Position numbers and translations under genes: made by a program. The notes below the pieces were generated by a model. That model searched no databases and was not told where the DNA came from. It saw only the letters and a list, made by a program, of their open reading frames with translations. A stretch of 64,000 bases of DNA from Agriterribacter humi (GTDB lineage Bacteria > Bacteroidota > Bacteroidia > Chitinophagales > Chitinophagaceae), in NCBI RefSeq assembly GCF_009192765.1, contig NZ_VOHQ01000002.1, forward strand, positions 248,001 to 312,000. The letters are read 5' to 3'. Below, piece by piece: positions 8,733-17,219 of the stretch (the stretch's first letter is position 1; each line of letters opens with the position of its first letter).

Positions 8733-9536
8733 ATGGTTTATTATAAAACGAACGATGAGATCGGGTTAATCCGTAAAAGTAGTTTATTGGTTAGCGCCAC
8801 CTTAGCAACGGTAGCTAAGTTTTTAAAACCCGGGATTACTACTTTACAGGCAGATATATTAGCAGAGCAATTCATCCGCGATAACGGAGCTGTTCCTTCT
8901 TTCAAAAATTACAAAGGCTTTCCCTTTACCTGTTGTATTTCCGTAAATGATGCCGTGGTACATGGCTTTCCCAATAACACAGTATTGAAGGAAGGCGATA
9001 TTGTATCCGTGGATGTAGGTGTATTTATGAACGGATACCACGGCGACAGCGCTTATACCTTTGCTTTAGGTACACTTACAGATGATGTAAAGCAATTGCT
9101 CAGGGTTACAAAAGAATCTTTATACAAAGGAGTGGACAAAGCAATTGCGGGCAACAGGATCGGCGATATATCTTTTGCTGTTCAGGAGCATACAGAAAGA
9201 AAGCACGGATATGGAGTAGTTCGCGAGCTGGTAGGCCATGGATTGGGTAAACAGTTGCACGAAGATCCCCAGGTGCCCAATTACGGCAAAAGAGGAACCG
9301 GTTTAAAAATGAAGGAAGGCCTGGTAATCGCTATTGAGCCCATGATCAATATGGGTAAAAAAGAAGTTTACTACGAAGAAGACGGCTGGACGGTAAAAAC
9401 CAAAGATGGCAAACCTGCTGCACATTATGAACATACGGTTTGTGTGCAGAAAAACAAACCAGATATACTGTCTTCCTTTTCGGAAATAGAGGCTAATGAA
9501 AAGGCGAACGAATATCTTGATGCTTCTTATTATTGA
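8733..9536 (+). CDS. map: Methionine aminopeptidase, type I
   Basis: MetAP, 267 aa, a cytosolic dimetal enzyme removing the initiator Met from nascent proteins. The His of VVHGFPN and the metal ligands are visible: two Asp in VDVGVFMNGYHGDSAY, His in VGHGLGKQLHEDP, Glu in AIEPMINMG and Glu in HYEHTVCV. It is the last gene of the ribosomal block here. The normal continuation (infA, rpmJ, rpsM, rpsK, rpsD, rpoA, rplQ) is absent. Its 3' end overlaps the convergent next gene by 44 bp. Confidence 0.98.
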   Translation: MVYYKTNDEIGLIRKSSLLVSATLATVAKFLKPGITTLQADILAEQFIRDNGAVPSFKNYKGFPFTCCISVNDAVVHGFPNNTVLKEGDIVSVDVGVFMNGYHGDSAYTFALGTLTDDVKQLLRVTKESLYKGVDKAIAGNRIGDISFAVQEHTERKHGYGVVRELVGHGLGKQLHEDPQVPNYGKRGTGLKMKEGLVIAIEPMINMGKKEVYYEEDGWTVKTKDGKPAAHYEHTVCVQKNKPDILSSFSEIEANEKANEYLDASYY

Positions 9537-10722
9537 CTTCCGTTCCTGTTATTAATTCCTGGACATATCTTCTCTCCGAAGGTTCCAGGATAAGATAGTT
9601 TTTAATTTTCATCATATACATCCAAAATTTTGTACTGCACCATCCGGTGAACGGGATGATAAATATCCATAACCAAAAGGGCGCCGAAGTAAAGTAATCC
9701 AATAATACTGAGGTCAGCATTATATATACAGGATACAATATAGTGAGTAACCCAAAAAGGAGGGCATCATAAAAAATAGTGCCTTTTGTTTTAATTCTTG
9801 CAAACACACCTACCGGAAAATAAAACAGGCTGTTAAGTACAAACCCTGCCAGTGCGGGAATGCACAATAAAGCTGCTATTGCAAAGCTTTTATAATAATC
9901 AGCATAATGCAGTGGAAAAAAGGATCTTTTCAGTTTTTGATACAGGGGCGGCTCAAAATCCTGTGCTGATAAAAGATATCCCTGGTGATGGATGTGCTTA
10001 ATAAGGTTATTGCAGTTGTCCCTAAGCGTTACATTGGTAAGAATAGCCTGCCATAAATTTTTAGTTTTTCCTTTATCTGTTCCCAGAGCCGGAACAAGCG
10101 AATGGAGTTTCTGAAATAGCTGTGCATTGAATTCCTGTTTCCATGCACCTGTATGCTCATTGTACGGAAGCCTTCCGGGATAAAATATTTCCCCCGATTG
10201 TACGATAAGGGTTTTCGCCGGGTGTTCATAATCGCTATAGGTTAAGCCAACAGGCGCTACCTGTAGTGTATACCTGAGTTGCTCATCGCAGAGTGCATAA
10301 TGTACAATTTTTGCCGTGCCGCTTTTTAACGGTTTCAGCTTCCATTCGTGCACGGTAATGCCTTCCGAAAAAATAATAATGATCCCGCCGTTTTTTAGTA
10401 TGTTCCTGCAAAGATCAATAGAGGTGAAGTTTTCTCTTAGTTTTTCTTTTTCTTCAGATACCCTGTAAACAGGTATGCCATTTAAAAATTTTAAGAGCAG
10501 GCGAAATAGAGGGTTATTAAACATGTCGCTCCTGATCGTAAAATGTACGGGTTGTTTGCATTGGCAGGCTATAACAACGGCATCCAGCATGGAATTGGGG
10601 TGATTGGAAGCGATGATCGCTGGTCCCCTTAGTGTATGCAGCGGAAAACCACATGTAATTTTTCTTCTGAAAAAGAATAATAAACTACACCGGGCAAGCA
10701 ATTTTATGCAATAGTAAAACAA
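9493..10722 (-). CDS. PlsC-like 1-acyl-glycerol-3-phosphate acyltransferase family protein
   Basis: Membrane-associated acyltransferase-like protein of about 409 aa. The acyltransferase block I motif is SNHPNSMLDAV (NHxxxxD) and block III is the degenerate FSEGITVHEW. C-terminal hydrophobic segments (around SFAIAALLCIPALAGF, LLTILYPVYIML and PFWLWIFIIPFTGW) suggest membrane anchoring. A TTG at 10722 (LFYYCIKLLAR) is chosen as start. The frame stays open to 10932, but the extra residues would overlap the divergent gene at 10775 and look non-coding. The true substrate (phospholipid or aminolipid) is not deducible. Confidence 0.85.
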   Translation of the reverse strand: MFYYCIKLLARCSLLFFFRRKITCGFPLHTLRGPAIIASNHPNSMLDAVVIACQCKQPVHFTIRSDMFNNPLFRLLLKFLNGIPVYRVSEEKEKLRENFTSIDLCRNILKNGGIIIIFSEGITVHEWKLKPLKSGTAKIVHYALCDEQLRYTLQVAPVGLTYSDYEHPAKTLIVQSGEIFYPGRLPYNEHTGAWKQEFNAQLFQKLHSLVPALGTDKGKTKNLWQAILTNVTLRDNCNNLIKHIHHQGYLLSAQDFEPPLYQKLKRSFFPLHYADYYKSFAIAALLCIPALAGFVLNSLFYFPVGVFARIKTKGTIFYDALLFGLLTILYPVYIMLTSVLLDYFTSAPFWLWIFIIPFTGWCSTKFWMYMMKIKNYLILEPSERRYVQELITGTEVNNKKHQDIRSPFH

Positions 10723-10774
10723 AGTAGCCTTAGCTTTAATTTTGAAAATTGATAAGGTTAAATTAGTTAAATAA

Positions 10775-12043
10775 ATGAAGCAAAAGCAATTGGTTGTAAT
10801 TGGTGGCGGGGCTGCAGGGTTTTTTGCTGCTGTAAATGCGGCAAGGATGAACCCCGCATTAAAAGTAACCTTATTAGAAAAGAGCCATAAGCTATTGTCG
10901 AAGGTGAGAATAAGCGGTGGCGGCAGATGCAATGTTACCCATCATTGTTTTGAAATAAATGAGATGATCAAAAACTATCCCCGTGGCGCTCATTTTTTAA
11001 AAAAAGCGTTCCATCATTTTTTTACAACCGACACCATCAGGTGGTTTGAAGAAAGAGGGGTAGCGCTCAAAACAGAAAGTGATGGAAGAATGTTTCCTGT
11101 AACAAACCAATCGGAAACGATTATCGAATGTTTGCTCAAAGAGGCCAACCGCTATGAGGTTGATATACGCATGAATGCTGAAGTGAAGGAAATTAAAATG
11201 AATGATGAACAGCAGTTACATGGTACAGGAAACAAAAAGTTCAATATCTGTTTTTCAGATTCCGGATTTCTGGATGCAGATTTTATATGCATGGCCTGCG
11301 GAGGCTATCCTAAACTTTCACAGTACAACTGGCTGCAATCCACAGCACATCATATTGAATCACCCGTTCCTTCCTTATTTACTTTTAATATGCCGGGCAA
11401 TACCATTACCGGTTTAATGGGCATAAGTGTGGAAAAGGCTGTTGCGAAAATTGCGGGAATGAAATTAATGGCGGAAGGCCCGTTGCTGATAACCCACTGG
11501 GGTATGAGCGGGCCCTGTATATTGCGCCTGAGTGCCCTGGGTGCAAAAGAACTCGCAGCAAATCAATATCATTTCACACTTCTTGTAAATTGGGTACCCG
11601 AATTTTCGGAACAGGAGTTGCGGAAATCATGGCCGGACTGGCGGCAACAATATGGTGCAAATAAAATATACCTGCATCATCCCTTTGCGTTGCCTGCCCG
11701 GTTATGGCATTACCTGCTTCAGCAAAGTGATATTGCTGAAACACAACGCTGGAGTGAACTGTTGACCAGGCAGCAAAATACATTGATACAACTGCTTACC
11801 GCCGCTCCCTTTGAAGTGAAAGGAAAAACCACTTTCAAAGAAGAGTTTGTTACCTGTGGCGGAATAGATGTATCTGAGATAGATGTAAATACCATGCAAA
11901 GTAAAAAGCATCCTGGTTTATTCTTCGCCGGTGAAATATTGAATGTAGATGGGATTACCGGCGGGTTTAATTTTCAACATGCATGGACAAGCGGGTGGAT
12001 TGCAGCGAAGGCGGTTGCATCAATGGCGGCTAGTGCTGCATGA
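10775..12043 (+). CDS. HI0933/YhiN (BaiN-like) family flavoprotein
   Basis: NAD(P)/FAD-dependent oxidoreductase-like protein, 422 aa. The N-terminal dinucleotide-binding fold has VVIGGGAAGFFAAVNAA, followed by the family-specific SGGGRCNVTH and the FAD-contacting C-terminal motif GGFNFQHAWTSGWIAA. Family members are flavoproteins of largely unproven substrate; some are called BaiN. It is divergently transcribed from the acyltransferase with about 52 bp between starts. Confidence 0.9.
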   Translation: MKQKQLVVIGGGAAGFFAAVNAARMNPALKVTLLEKSHKLLSKVRISGGGRCNVTHHCFEINEMIKNYPRGAHFLKKAFHHFFTTDTIRWFEERGVALKTESDGRMFPVTNQSETIIECLLKEANRYEVDIRMNAEVKEIKMNDEQQLHGTGNKKFNICFSDSGFLDADFICMACGGYPKLSQYNWLQSTAHHIESPVPSLFTFNMPGNTITGLMGISVEKAVAKIAGMKLMAEGPLLITHWGMSGPCILRLSALGAKELAANQYHFTLLVNWVPEFSEQELRKSWPDWRQQYGANKIYLHHPFALPARLWHYLLQQSDIAETQRWSELLTRQQNTLIQLLTAAPFEVKGKTTFKEEFVTCGGIDVSEIDVNTMQSKKHPGLFFAGEILNVDGITGGFNFQHAWTSGWIAAKAVASMAASAA

Positions 12044-12086
12044 AACGTGAGAAGTGAAGCACTGCTTTTAAAAATCAATAGCCGGA

Positions 12087-13415
12087 TCAGGCATTTGTTA
12101 ATCTCCCCGTTTTATATGCAGGAGCTTTTTGCGGGATAGATTTAAATGGTTTTTTCTTCTTCTTTAATTTATTGAACCATATCAGTGTTCCTGTTATGGG
12201 CAGGCTCGTAGCTATAAGACAAGCAATAAAATATAATATTTTGGTAAATGTGCCATATACATTCCCTACATGAATGGCTTTAATGGAGCCTGCGATCTGT
12301 TCATTTAAGGGTTTGTTACGGAATATATCGGCCTTAGTGGTTTCACCTGAGTACTGATCTATGGATAAACGATCTGCCGCGGCAGGCGCAAAAAAGCCTA
12401 CGCGGGTTTTATTAACCGCTACCGTTGATTTTGCATCGGGTGGAAACGTGATAGCATAATTGCCATTGTAGGGTAACTGCTTATCTGCTTCTTTTATAAA
12501 TGCAGCTATACTTAGCCGTTGGCTTTCATTTTTATTCGTCACTGCATCCTGGCTGGTTTCGGCCGTTTCTCTATTCTTTTTTTCCTCTGCCGTTTTTCCG
12601 GCGGTACGCTCCTGTAAGCCATTTTTATCAGCCTGTGCATCCTTAGGTTTATAAGTGCCCAGGGTTTTTTGTAAACCGTTGCGGTACCATTCAAAAGACC
12701 ATTGCGGACCTGTAAGCCCCATCAGCAATAAAAAAAACAATGAATAAAAGGCCAAGGAATTGTGCAGATCGTGGTTAACGCGTTTCCAGTTGCCGCTCAT
12801 TTTTATTTTTAATCCCTGCCGCCATGCACGCAGTTTTTGCGGAAACCAAATGATCAGCCCGGTAATGCATCCCAATGTAAACAGGATTGTGGCCCAGCCG
12901 GATATTTTGCTGCCCAGTTCACGATTGGTCATACCGGAAAAAATGGGTGTTTCAATTTTGTCGAGTAAAAGCCAGCGGTGAAGGCTGAACATAGTGCTCA
13001 TGAATTCCTTAGCACTGTTCTTTTCCAATGAATTCCCAACAATAGCACCGGTATATGGATTCACCATATAAGCTGTACCAAAACGGCTTTTATCGTCTTT
13101 CTTTTTTACATTGAACTGGTAGGTGCGTTCGGGATCGGCAGAGATATTTACGGAAGTAATTTTTCCACCGGATGCCTGTTCAATTTTTTCAACGAATGCA
13201 TCCGCAGGCATGCGGTTCACTCCGGGCATGGGCTGTACTTTGTATAAGTGAGGCGCAGCTATTTCTGTTATTTCGGTATTGAATACGTATACGGTGCCAC
13301 TGAAACAAATAACCAACACAAAAAGCCCGCTGGTTAGTCCCAGCCACAGATGGATATCATTGAACAACTTTCGTACTTTTTGCCACTTCGTTTTATCTTT
13401 ACGCGTTTGCGCCAT
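12087..13415 (-). CDS. PepSY-associated membrane protein (PiuB-like)
   Basis: PepSY_TM family, 442 aa. An N-terminal membrane segment (LGLTSGLFVLVICFSGTVYVF, about residues 25-45) is followed by a PepSY-like extracytoplasmic region and a second TM (SGWATILFTLGCITGLIIWF). A third segment (SLAFYSLFFLLLMGLTG) and a C-terminal one (ILYFIACLIATSLPITGTL) come after a charged Lys/Glu-rich linker. Relatives are often iron-regulated and thought to be reductases or transport accessories for siderophores. No TonB receptor is adjacent here. Confidence 0.88.
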   Translation of the reverse strand: MAQTRKDKTKWQKVRKLFNDIHLWLGLTSGLFVLVICFSGTVYVFNTEITEIAAPHLYKVQPMPGVNRMPADAFVEKIEQASGGKITSVNISADPERTYQFNVKKKDDKSRFGTAYMVNPYTGAIVGNSLEKNSAKEFMSTMFSLHRWLLLDKIETPIFSGMTNRELGSKISGWATILFTLGCITGLIIWFPQKLRAWRQGLKIKMSGNWKRVNHDLHNSLAFYSLFFLLLMGLTGPQWSFEWYRNGLQKTLGTYKPKDAQADKNGLQERTAGKTAEEKKNRETAETSQDAVTNKNESQRLSIAAFIKEADKQLPYNGNYAITFPPDAKSTVAVNKTRVGFFAPAAADRLSIDQYSGETTKADIFRNKPLNEQIAGSIKAIHVGNVYGTFTKILYFIACLIATSLPITGTLIWFNKLKKKKKPFKSIPQKAPAYKTGRLTNA

Positions 13416-13591
13416 GCTAACGATTAATTTAAAATTCTTACCGGCTTTTTGAAGAGTGCAAAATAAAATTTTTCAGCGGTCTGCTATTTACGTTAAACGG
13501 AAAATTAATGCCGTTTAGGGAATATTAAAATCAGAAACACTAATTACATGCAGTATAAAATGAATCATAAATAGCCGGTAAAATAAAATGG

Positions 13592-14533
13592 CTACCTGTT
13601 CTTCCTTTTGCCCGGGGAAGAATTCTGATCCGGGTTATTTTGAAAGACTGGTTTTTCCACGGGGGCCTGGCCATCCTGTAATTTAAAATCAAATACTTTA
13701 TTGATGTGTACCCATTTACCCTTTTCCCATTTAAAACCTTCATAATCTCCATCGGGTATATACGTGTATTTTTTTTCGGGTTGGTTGTTTTCTGAAATGA
13801 GATGATCAAATATAATAATGCCCAATTCTTTATCGTATTTTATACTGCCATTACCCTCTTTTTTATATTCAATTGAAAATCTTGTCTGAACAGGTTTGGG
13901 CAGGCTATCTTCTTCAAAACTGAAAAACGGGCCTCCAAAAACGGGCTTGCCATTGTTGAAAGTTAATACTTCAATGCGTTTTTTGGTACTCCTGAAACTA
14001 TTTTCGTCATAGCCTAAAAGTGTATAGAAATTTTTATCCCGGTAGCTGGTTTGAATAATTTTATAATAGAGGGCGCCGATCCATTCTTCATTATCCGTTA
14101 TGGCATTGTCAATGTCTTTTACAAATTCCGTTTTATCAAGGAGCGGGTATAATGATAATGAACCATCCGCTGTATTCATTTGTATGGCGCCATGTCGCCG
14201 GAATGTTGTTTCATCTCTTACCAACTGCCATGTAAAAATGCGAAAGCTACTATCCGGTGCATACAGCCGGGATATGCTCTGCAGTGAATCGAACGGATAG
14301 GAAAAAGAATGGGGTTCTTTTAACGCCCTTACCAGCATACGGGTAAAAATACTATCCGCTTTAATCCGGTCAGCCGGCTGCCGTGCATTTACAATATCAT
14401 ATGCATAAGACTTCATGGAATCTTCACGCACGCCCATTTCTGTAAGGAAACTGCTTTTACCGCTTTGGGCAAAAGCGTTTAATCCTATGCTACTTATGCA
14501 CAATAAAAAAAGGTATGGAAAAATGCTTTTCAT
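13592..14533 (-). CDS. Exported protein of unknown function
   Basis: No family recognised. It has 313 aa with a clear signal peptide (MKSIFPYLFLLCISSIGLNA, cut near AFA-QSG), then a soluble domain rich in Tyr, Asp and Phe. The C-terminal end is low-complexity and basic (NNPDQNSSPGKRKNR). The segment GYDENSFRSTKKRIEVLTFN looks like part of a beta-rich fold. Probably periplasmic. It stands alone; the next gene in the same direction (aguA) is separated by a repeat-bearing gap. Confidence 0.75.
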   Translation of the reverse strand: MKSIFPYLFLLCISSIGLNAFAQSGKSSFLTEMGVREDSMKSYAYDIVNARQPADRIKADSIFTRMLVRALKEPHSFSYPFDSLQSISRLYAPDSSFRIFTWQLVRDETTFRRHGAIQMNTADGSLSLYPLLDKTEFVKDIDNAITDNEEWIGALYYKIIQTSYRDKNFYTLLGYDENSFRSTKKRIEVLTFNNGKPVFGGPFFSFEEDSLPKPVQTRFSIEYKKEGNGSIKYDKELGIIIFDHLISENNQPEKKYTYIPDGDYEGFKWEKGKWVHINKVFDFKLQDGQAPVEKPVFQNNPDQNSSPGKRKNR

Positions 14534-14619
14534 TCGTGATACTGTAAGATAACGAAATTACAAACAATGCTTTTTATGAACGGCAAATGCCGCTGATTAG
14601 TGCTTAAAGTTTTGGTAAA

Positions 14620-14721
14620 GTAGGTTTCAGATTGCGGGTTTCAGGTTACAGGTTGCAGGGGCATTTCCATGTAACTTGTACCATCCCGTTCCAAACCACA
14701 AACTTCCAAACCATAAACATT
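14620..14721. repeat. Dispersed CAGGTTACAGGTTGCAGG repeat
   Basis: Directly downstream of the aguA stop. One arm carries GGTTTCAGATTGCGGGTTTC followed by AGGTTACAGGTTGCAGG. The other arm carries AACTTGTACC and AAACCACAAACTTCCAAACC. Equivalent structures occur after ykuD (24540-24606) and between dnaJ and the histidine kinase (52440-52562). All lie at gene 3' ends, so they may act in transcript ends. Confidence 0.65.
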
Positions 14722-15861
14722 TTACACACTTGGTTCCTGCTGGCTAAGGCAATGAAAACTTCCCAGTCCCCAAATTATATCGGAAGAATCAATGCCCACT
14801 ACCTTTCGGTCGGGAAAGCACTCCTGTATAATCTGCAGGGCTTTATCATCGTTCTTGCAGCGGTAAACAGGAACAATGACTGCTGTATTGGCGATATAAA
14901 AATTGGCGTAAGATGCAGGCAGGCGCTGATCTTCATAAACAACTGCATCAGGCATAGGCAGCTCAATGATATTGAGTTGTTTGCCATTGAGTAAGCGCAT
15001 TTGTTTTAATTCTTTCAGGTTGGTTTGCAGAAGGGCATAGTTTTCATCCGATTTGATTTCTTCTATAACTGTAAGCACAGTGTCTTCATTTACAAAGCGC
15101 ACCGTATCATCAATATGTCCATCCGTATCATCGCCCACAATACCTTCACTCACCCATAATATTTGTTCAACCCCATAGTAGTGGCGTAAATAGTCTTCAA
15201 TTTGTTGCTGGTTAAGTTGCGGATTGCGGTTAGGATTGAGCAGGCAGGCAGTGGAAGTTAAGATGGTTCCCTGTCCGTTAAATTCAACCGAGCCGCCTTC
15301 CATAACAATACCGGGGTGAAATACCGGAATATTGTATTCGTTGGCTATTAAAGTTGGAATTATATCATCTAAGTCGTACGGAGGATATTTGTTTCCCCAT
15401 GCATTATAATTCCAGTCAACGATTACCTTTTTATTTTCCGCTTTGGGATTAATAAGAAATGCCGGTCCGTGATCTCTGCACCAGGCATCATTGGTAGGGT
15501 GAATGAAAAATTTGATTTGGGCCAGGTCAACGTCTGCATCTGCAAGGCATTGAATAGCAAATGACCTCATGGCTTCGTCATTTACATTAATATTTACTTT
15601 TTCTCCTTCACTTACTGCTTTAATAAATTGGGCATAATAAGGATAAATGTCATTTATCTTTCCTGGCCATGATGCCTCTTTATGCGGCCAACTCAGCCAG
15701 GTAGCGCTGTGCGGTGCAAACTCGGCCGGGAAATAGTAGCCCAGTTTTTTAGGCGTTTTAAATGTAGGAAGTCCGGGGGCCGCAATATCTGAATCGCTTT
15801 CCTTAAAATTCCCGGAAGCTGTTGCATCTAATGAACGAAAGAGTGTATGTATGAATTTCAA
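14722..15861 (-). CDS. aguA: Agmatine deiminase
   Basis: Peptidyl-arginine deiminase/agmatine deiminase family, 379 aa. It hydrolyses agmatine to N-carbamoylputrescine and ammonia in the cytosol. Landmarks: ATWLSWPHKE near the N-terminus, DAWCRDHGPAF, VMEGGSVEFNGQGTIL, NPNRNPQLN, DDTDGHIDDTVRF and the catalytic-Cys end GSFHCLSQQEP. The first 35 residues are a non-conserved leader, so translation could begin further in. The neighbouring aguB supplies the next step, giving a complete agmatine-to-putrescine route. Confidence 0.93.
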   Translation of the reverse strand: MKFIHTLFRSLDATASGNFKESDSDIAAPGLPTFKTPKKLGYYFPAEFAPHSATWLSWPHKEASWPGKINDIYPYYAQFIKAVSEGEKVNINVNDEAMRSFAIQCLADADVDLAQIKFFIHPTNDAWCRDHGPAFLINPKAENKKVIVDWNYNAWGNKYPPYDLDDIIPTLIANEYNIPVFHPGIVMEGGSVEFNGQGTILTSTACLLNPNRNPQLNQQQIEDYLRHYYGVEQILWVSEGIVGDDTDGHIDDTVRFVNEDTVLTVIEEIKSDENYALLQTNLKELKQMRLLNGKQLNIIELPMPDAVVYEDQRLPASYANFYIANTAVIVPVYRCKNDDKALQIIQECFPDRKVVGIDSSDIIWGLGSFHCLSQQEPSV

Positions 15862-15921
15862 TTTTACTTTTTTTGATGATGTTTATGATATAGGGATGAT
15901 GCTACCTAACCCATGGGAATG

Positions 15922-16797
15922 CTAATCCTCATCTATATATCTTTTTGTTATAGGCTGATAGCTGTCAATTCTGCGATCGCGCAAAAAAGGCCAATGTGTA
16001 CGGTATTGATCGGTTTTTGATGTATCTACCGGTATTACATGCACTTCTTCCTTATCGTAAGGAGCCTGGTATAATATGGTTCCAAACGGGTTGGCAACAA
16101 AAGATCCGCCCCAGAATTTCATATTCCCCTCCTGTTCAAAACCCACCCTGTTTACACTTACAACATGTACACCATTGGCAACAGCATGGCTGCGTTGTAT
16201 GGTTTGCCATGCATTGTACTGTTCGGTATTGGTGGCTTCATCCTGTGAAGTGGACCAGCCAATAGCGGTAGGGTAAAATAATATTTCTGCTCCCATAAGT
16301 GCGGTTATGCGGGCAGCTTCGGGATACCATTGATCCCAGCATATCAATACACCAATGGTGCAAAATTTTGTTTTAAATACCCTGTATCCAATATCGCCGG
16401 GTGTAAAGTAAAATTTTTCATAATAAGCAGGATCATCAGGAATATGCATTTTGCGATACTTACCCAAATAGGTTCCATCGGCATCAAGCACGGCAGTAGT
16501 ATTATGGTATAAGCCTTCTGTTCTTTTTTCGAACAAGGATGCGATAATTACTACTCCAGCGTCTTTAGCTACTTTGCTCAATGCGTCTGTTGAAGGACCG
16601 GGTATGGGTTCTGCCAGTTTGAAATTTTCATAATCCTCCTCATCACAAAAATAAAGCGAAGTGAACAGTTCCTGCAGGCATACGATCTGTGCTCCCTTTT
16701 GAGCCGCTTCATGAACTTTTTCAATCGCTTTTTGCAGGTTCTCCGCCTTGTTTGCCGTACAACTCATTTGAACCAGTCCAATGTTAATATTACGCAT
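15922..16797 (-). CDS. aguB: N-carbamoylputrescine amidase
   Basis: Nitrilase-superfamily amidase, 291 aa from the ATG at 16797 (MRNINIGLVQMSC). It converts N-carbamoylputrescine to putrescine, CO2 and ammonia. The Glu-Lys-Cys triad is visible: Glu in CLQELFTSLYFC, Lys in YRKMHIPDDPAYYEKFYF and Cys in VLICWDQWYPEAAR. A Bacteroidota -7-like box TAATTTTG lies on the minus strand at 16825-16818, 20 bp before the start. It is 60 bp upstream of aguA, same strand, probably one operon. The longer frame to 16902 is not conserved-looking. Confidence 0.95.
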   Translation of the reverse strand: MRNINIGLVQMSCTANKAENLQKAIEKVHEAAQKGAQIVCLQELFTSLYFCDEEDYENFKLAEPIPGPSTDALSKVAKDAGVVIIASLFEKRTEGLYHNTTAVLDADGTYLGKYRKMHIPDDPAYYEKFYFTPGDIGYRVFKTKFCTIGVLICWDQWYPEAARITALMGAEILFYPTAIGWSTSQDEATNTEQYNAWQTIQRSHAVANGVHVVSVNRVGFEQEGNMKFWGGSFVANPFGTILYQAPYDKEEVHVIPVDTSKTDQYRTHWPFLRDRRIDSYQPITKRYIDED

Positions 16798-16939
16798 AAG
16801 TGATAGCTTAAAGACCGCAAAATTAACCCTAATATTTAGTTTAGCCCTGCGGGTGGTATTTTTTGTATAATAATTCAAAAGATACATGCTTATACTTAAC
16901 ATATGATGATTTGTACTACTATCGGAAAATTATATTACC

Positions 16940-17158
16940 CCACCGGAACCAATGGCATTTCCAATAGCTATGGTTTTGTAGATGAGAAATGTTATACGTG
17001 TTGAATTAAACAGATCAGGACAAAGTAAACTTACGCTCAGGCTGGTTACCATTACCGGTAAAATAATTGAACAACAGGAAATGAGTGCAAACAGTAAAAC
17101 AGCAGAGCTGAAATTGAATAAGTATGTTAGTCCTGCCAACTATATAGGGTATCCCTGA
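16940..17158 (+). pseudogene. Remnant of a type IX secretion (T9SS type A) sorting domain
   Basis: From ATG 16982 the frame reads MRNVIRVELNRSGQSKLTLR, then LVTITGKIIEQQ and ends with ELKLNKYVSPANYIGYP. This resembles the C-terminal Por-secretion sorting domain (strand, LRLV-x-TGK, LxPGxY pattern). A preceding frame (NGISNSYGFVD, ending about 16981) looks like the usual lead-in, implying a frameshift. No parent gene remains. The tail stops just before the broken transposase, which may have removed it. Confidence 0.45.
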
Positions 17159-17219
17159 AAACGCCAATAGTTATCCACAAAGGGTTTGGCAGTGTGCATA
17201 GCTGCAAAAAAGCCTCACA

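Noticed and set aside
10723..10932. N-terminal extension of the acyltransferase frame up to 10932
   Set aside because: It would overlap the first 158 bp of the well-supported divergent flavoprotein gene, and the extra residues have no family resemblance; the TTG at 10722 begins just where the conserved part starts.
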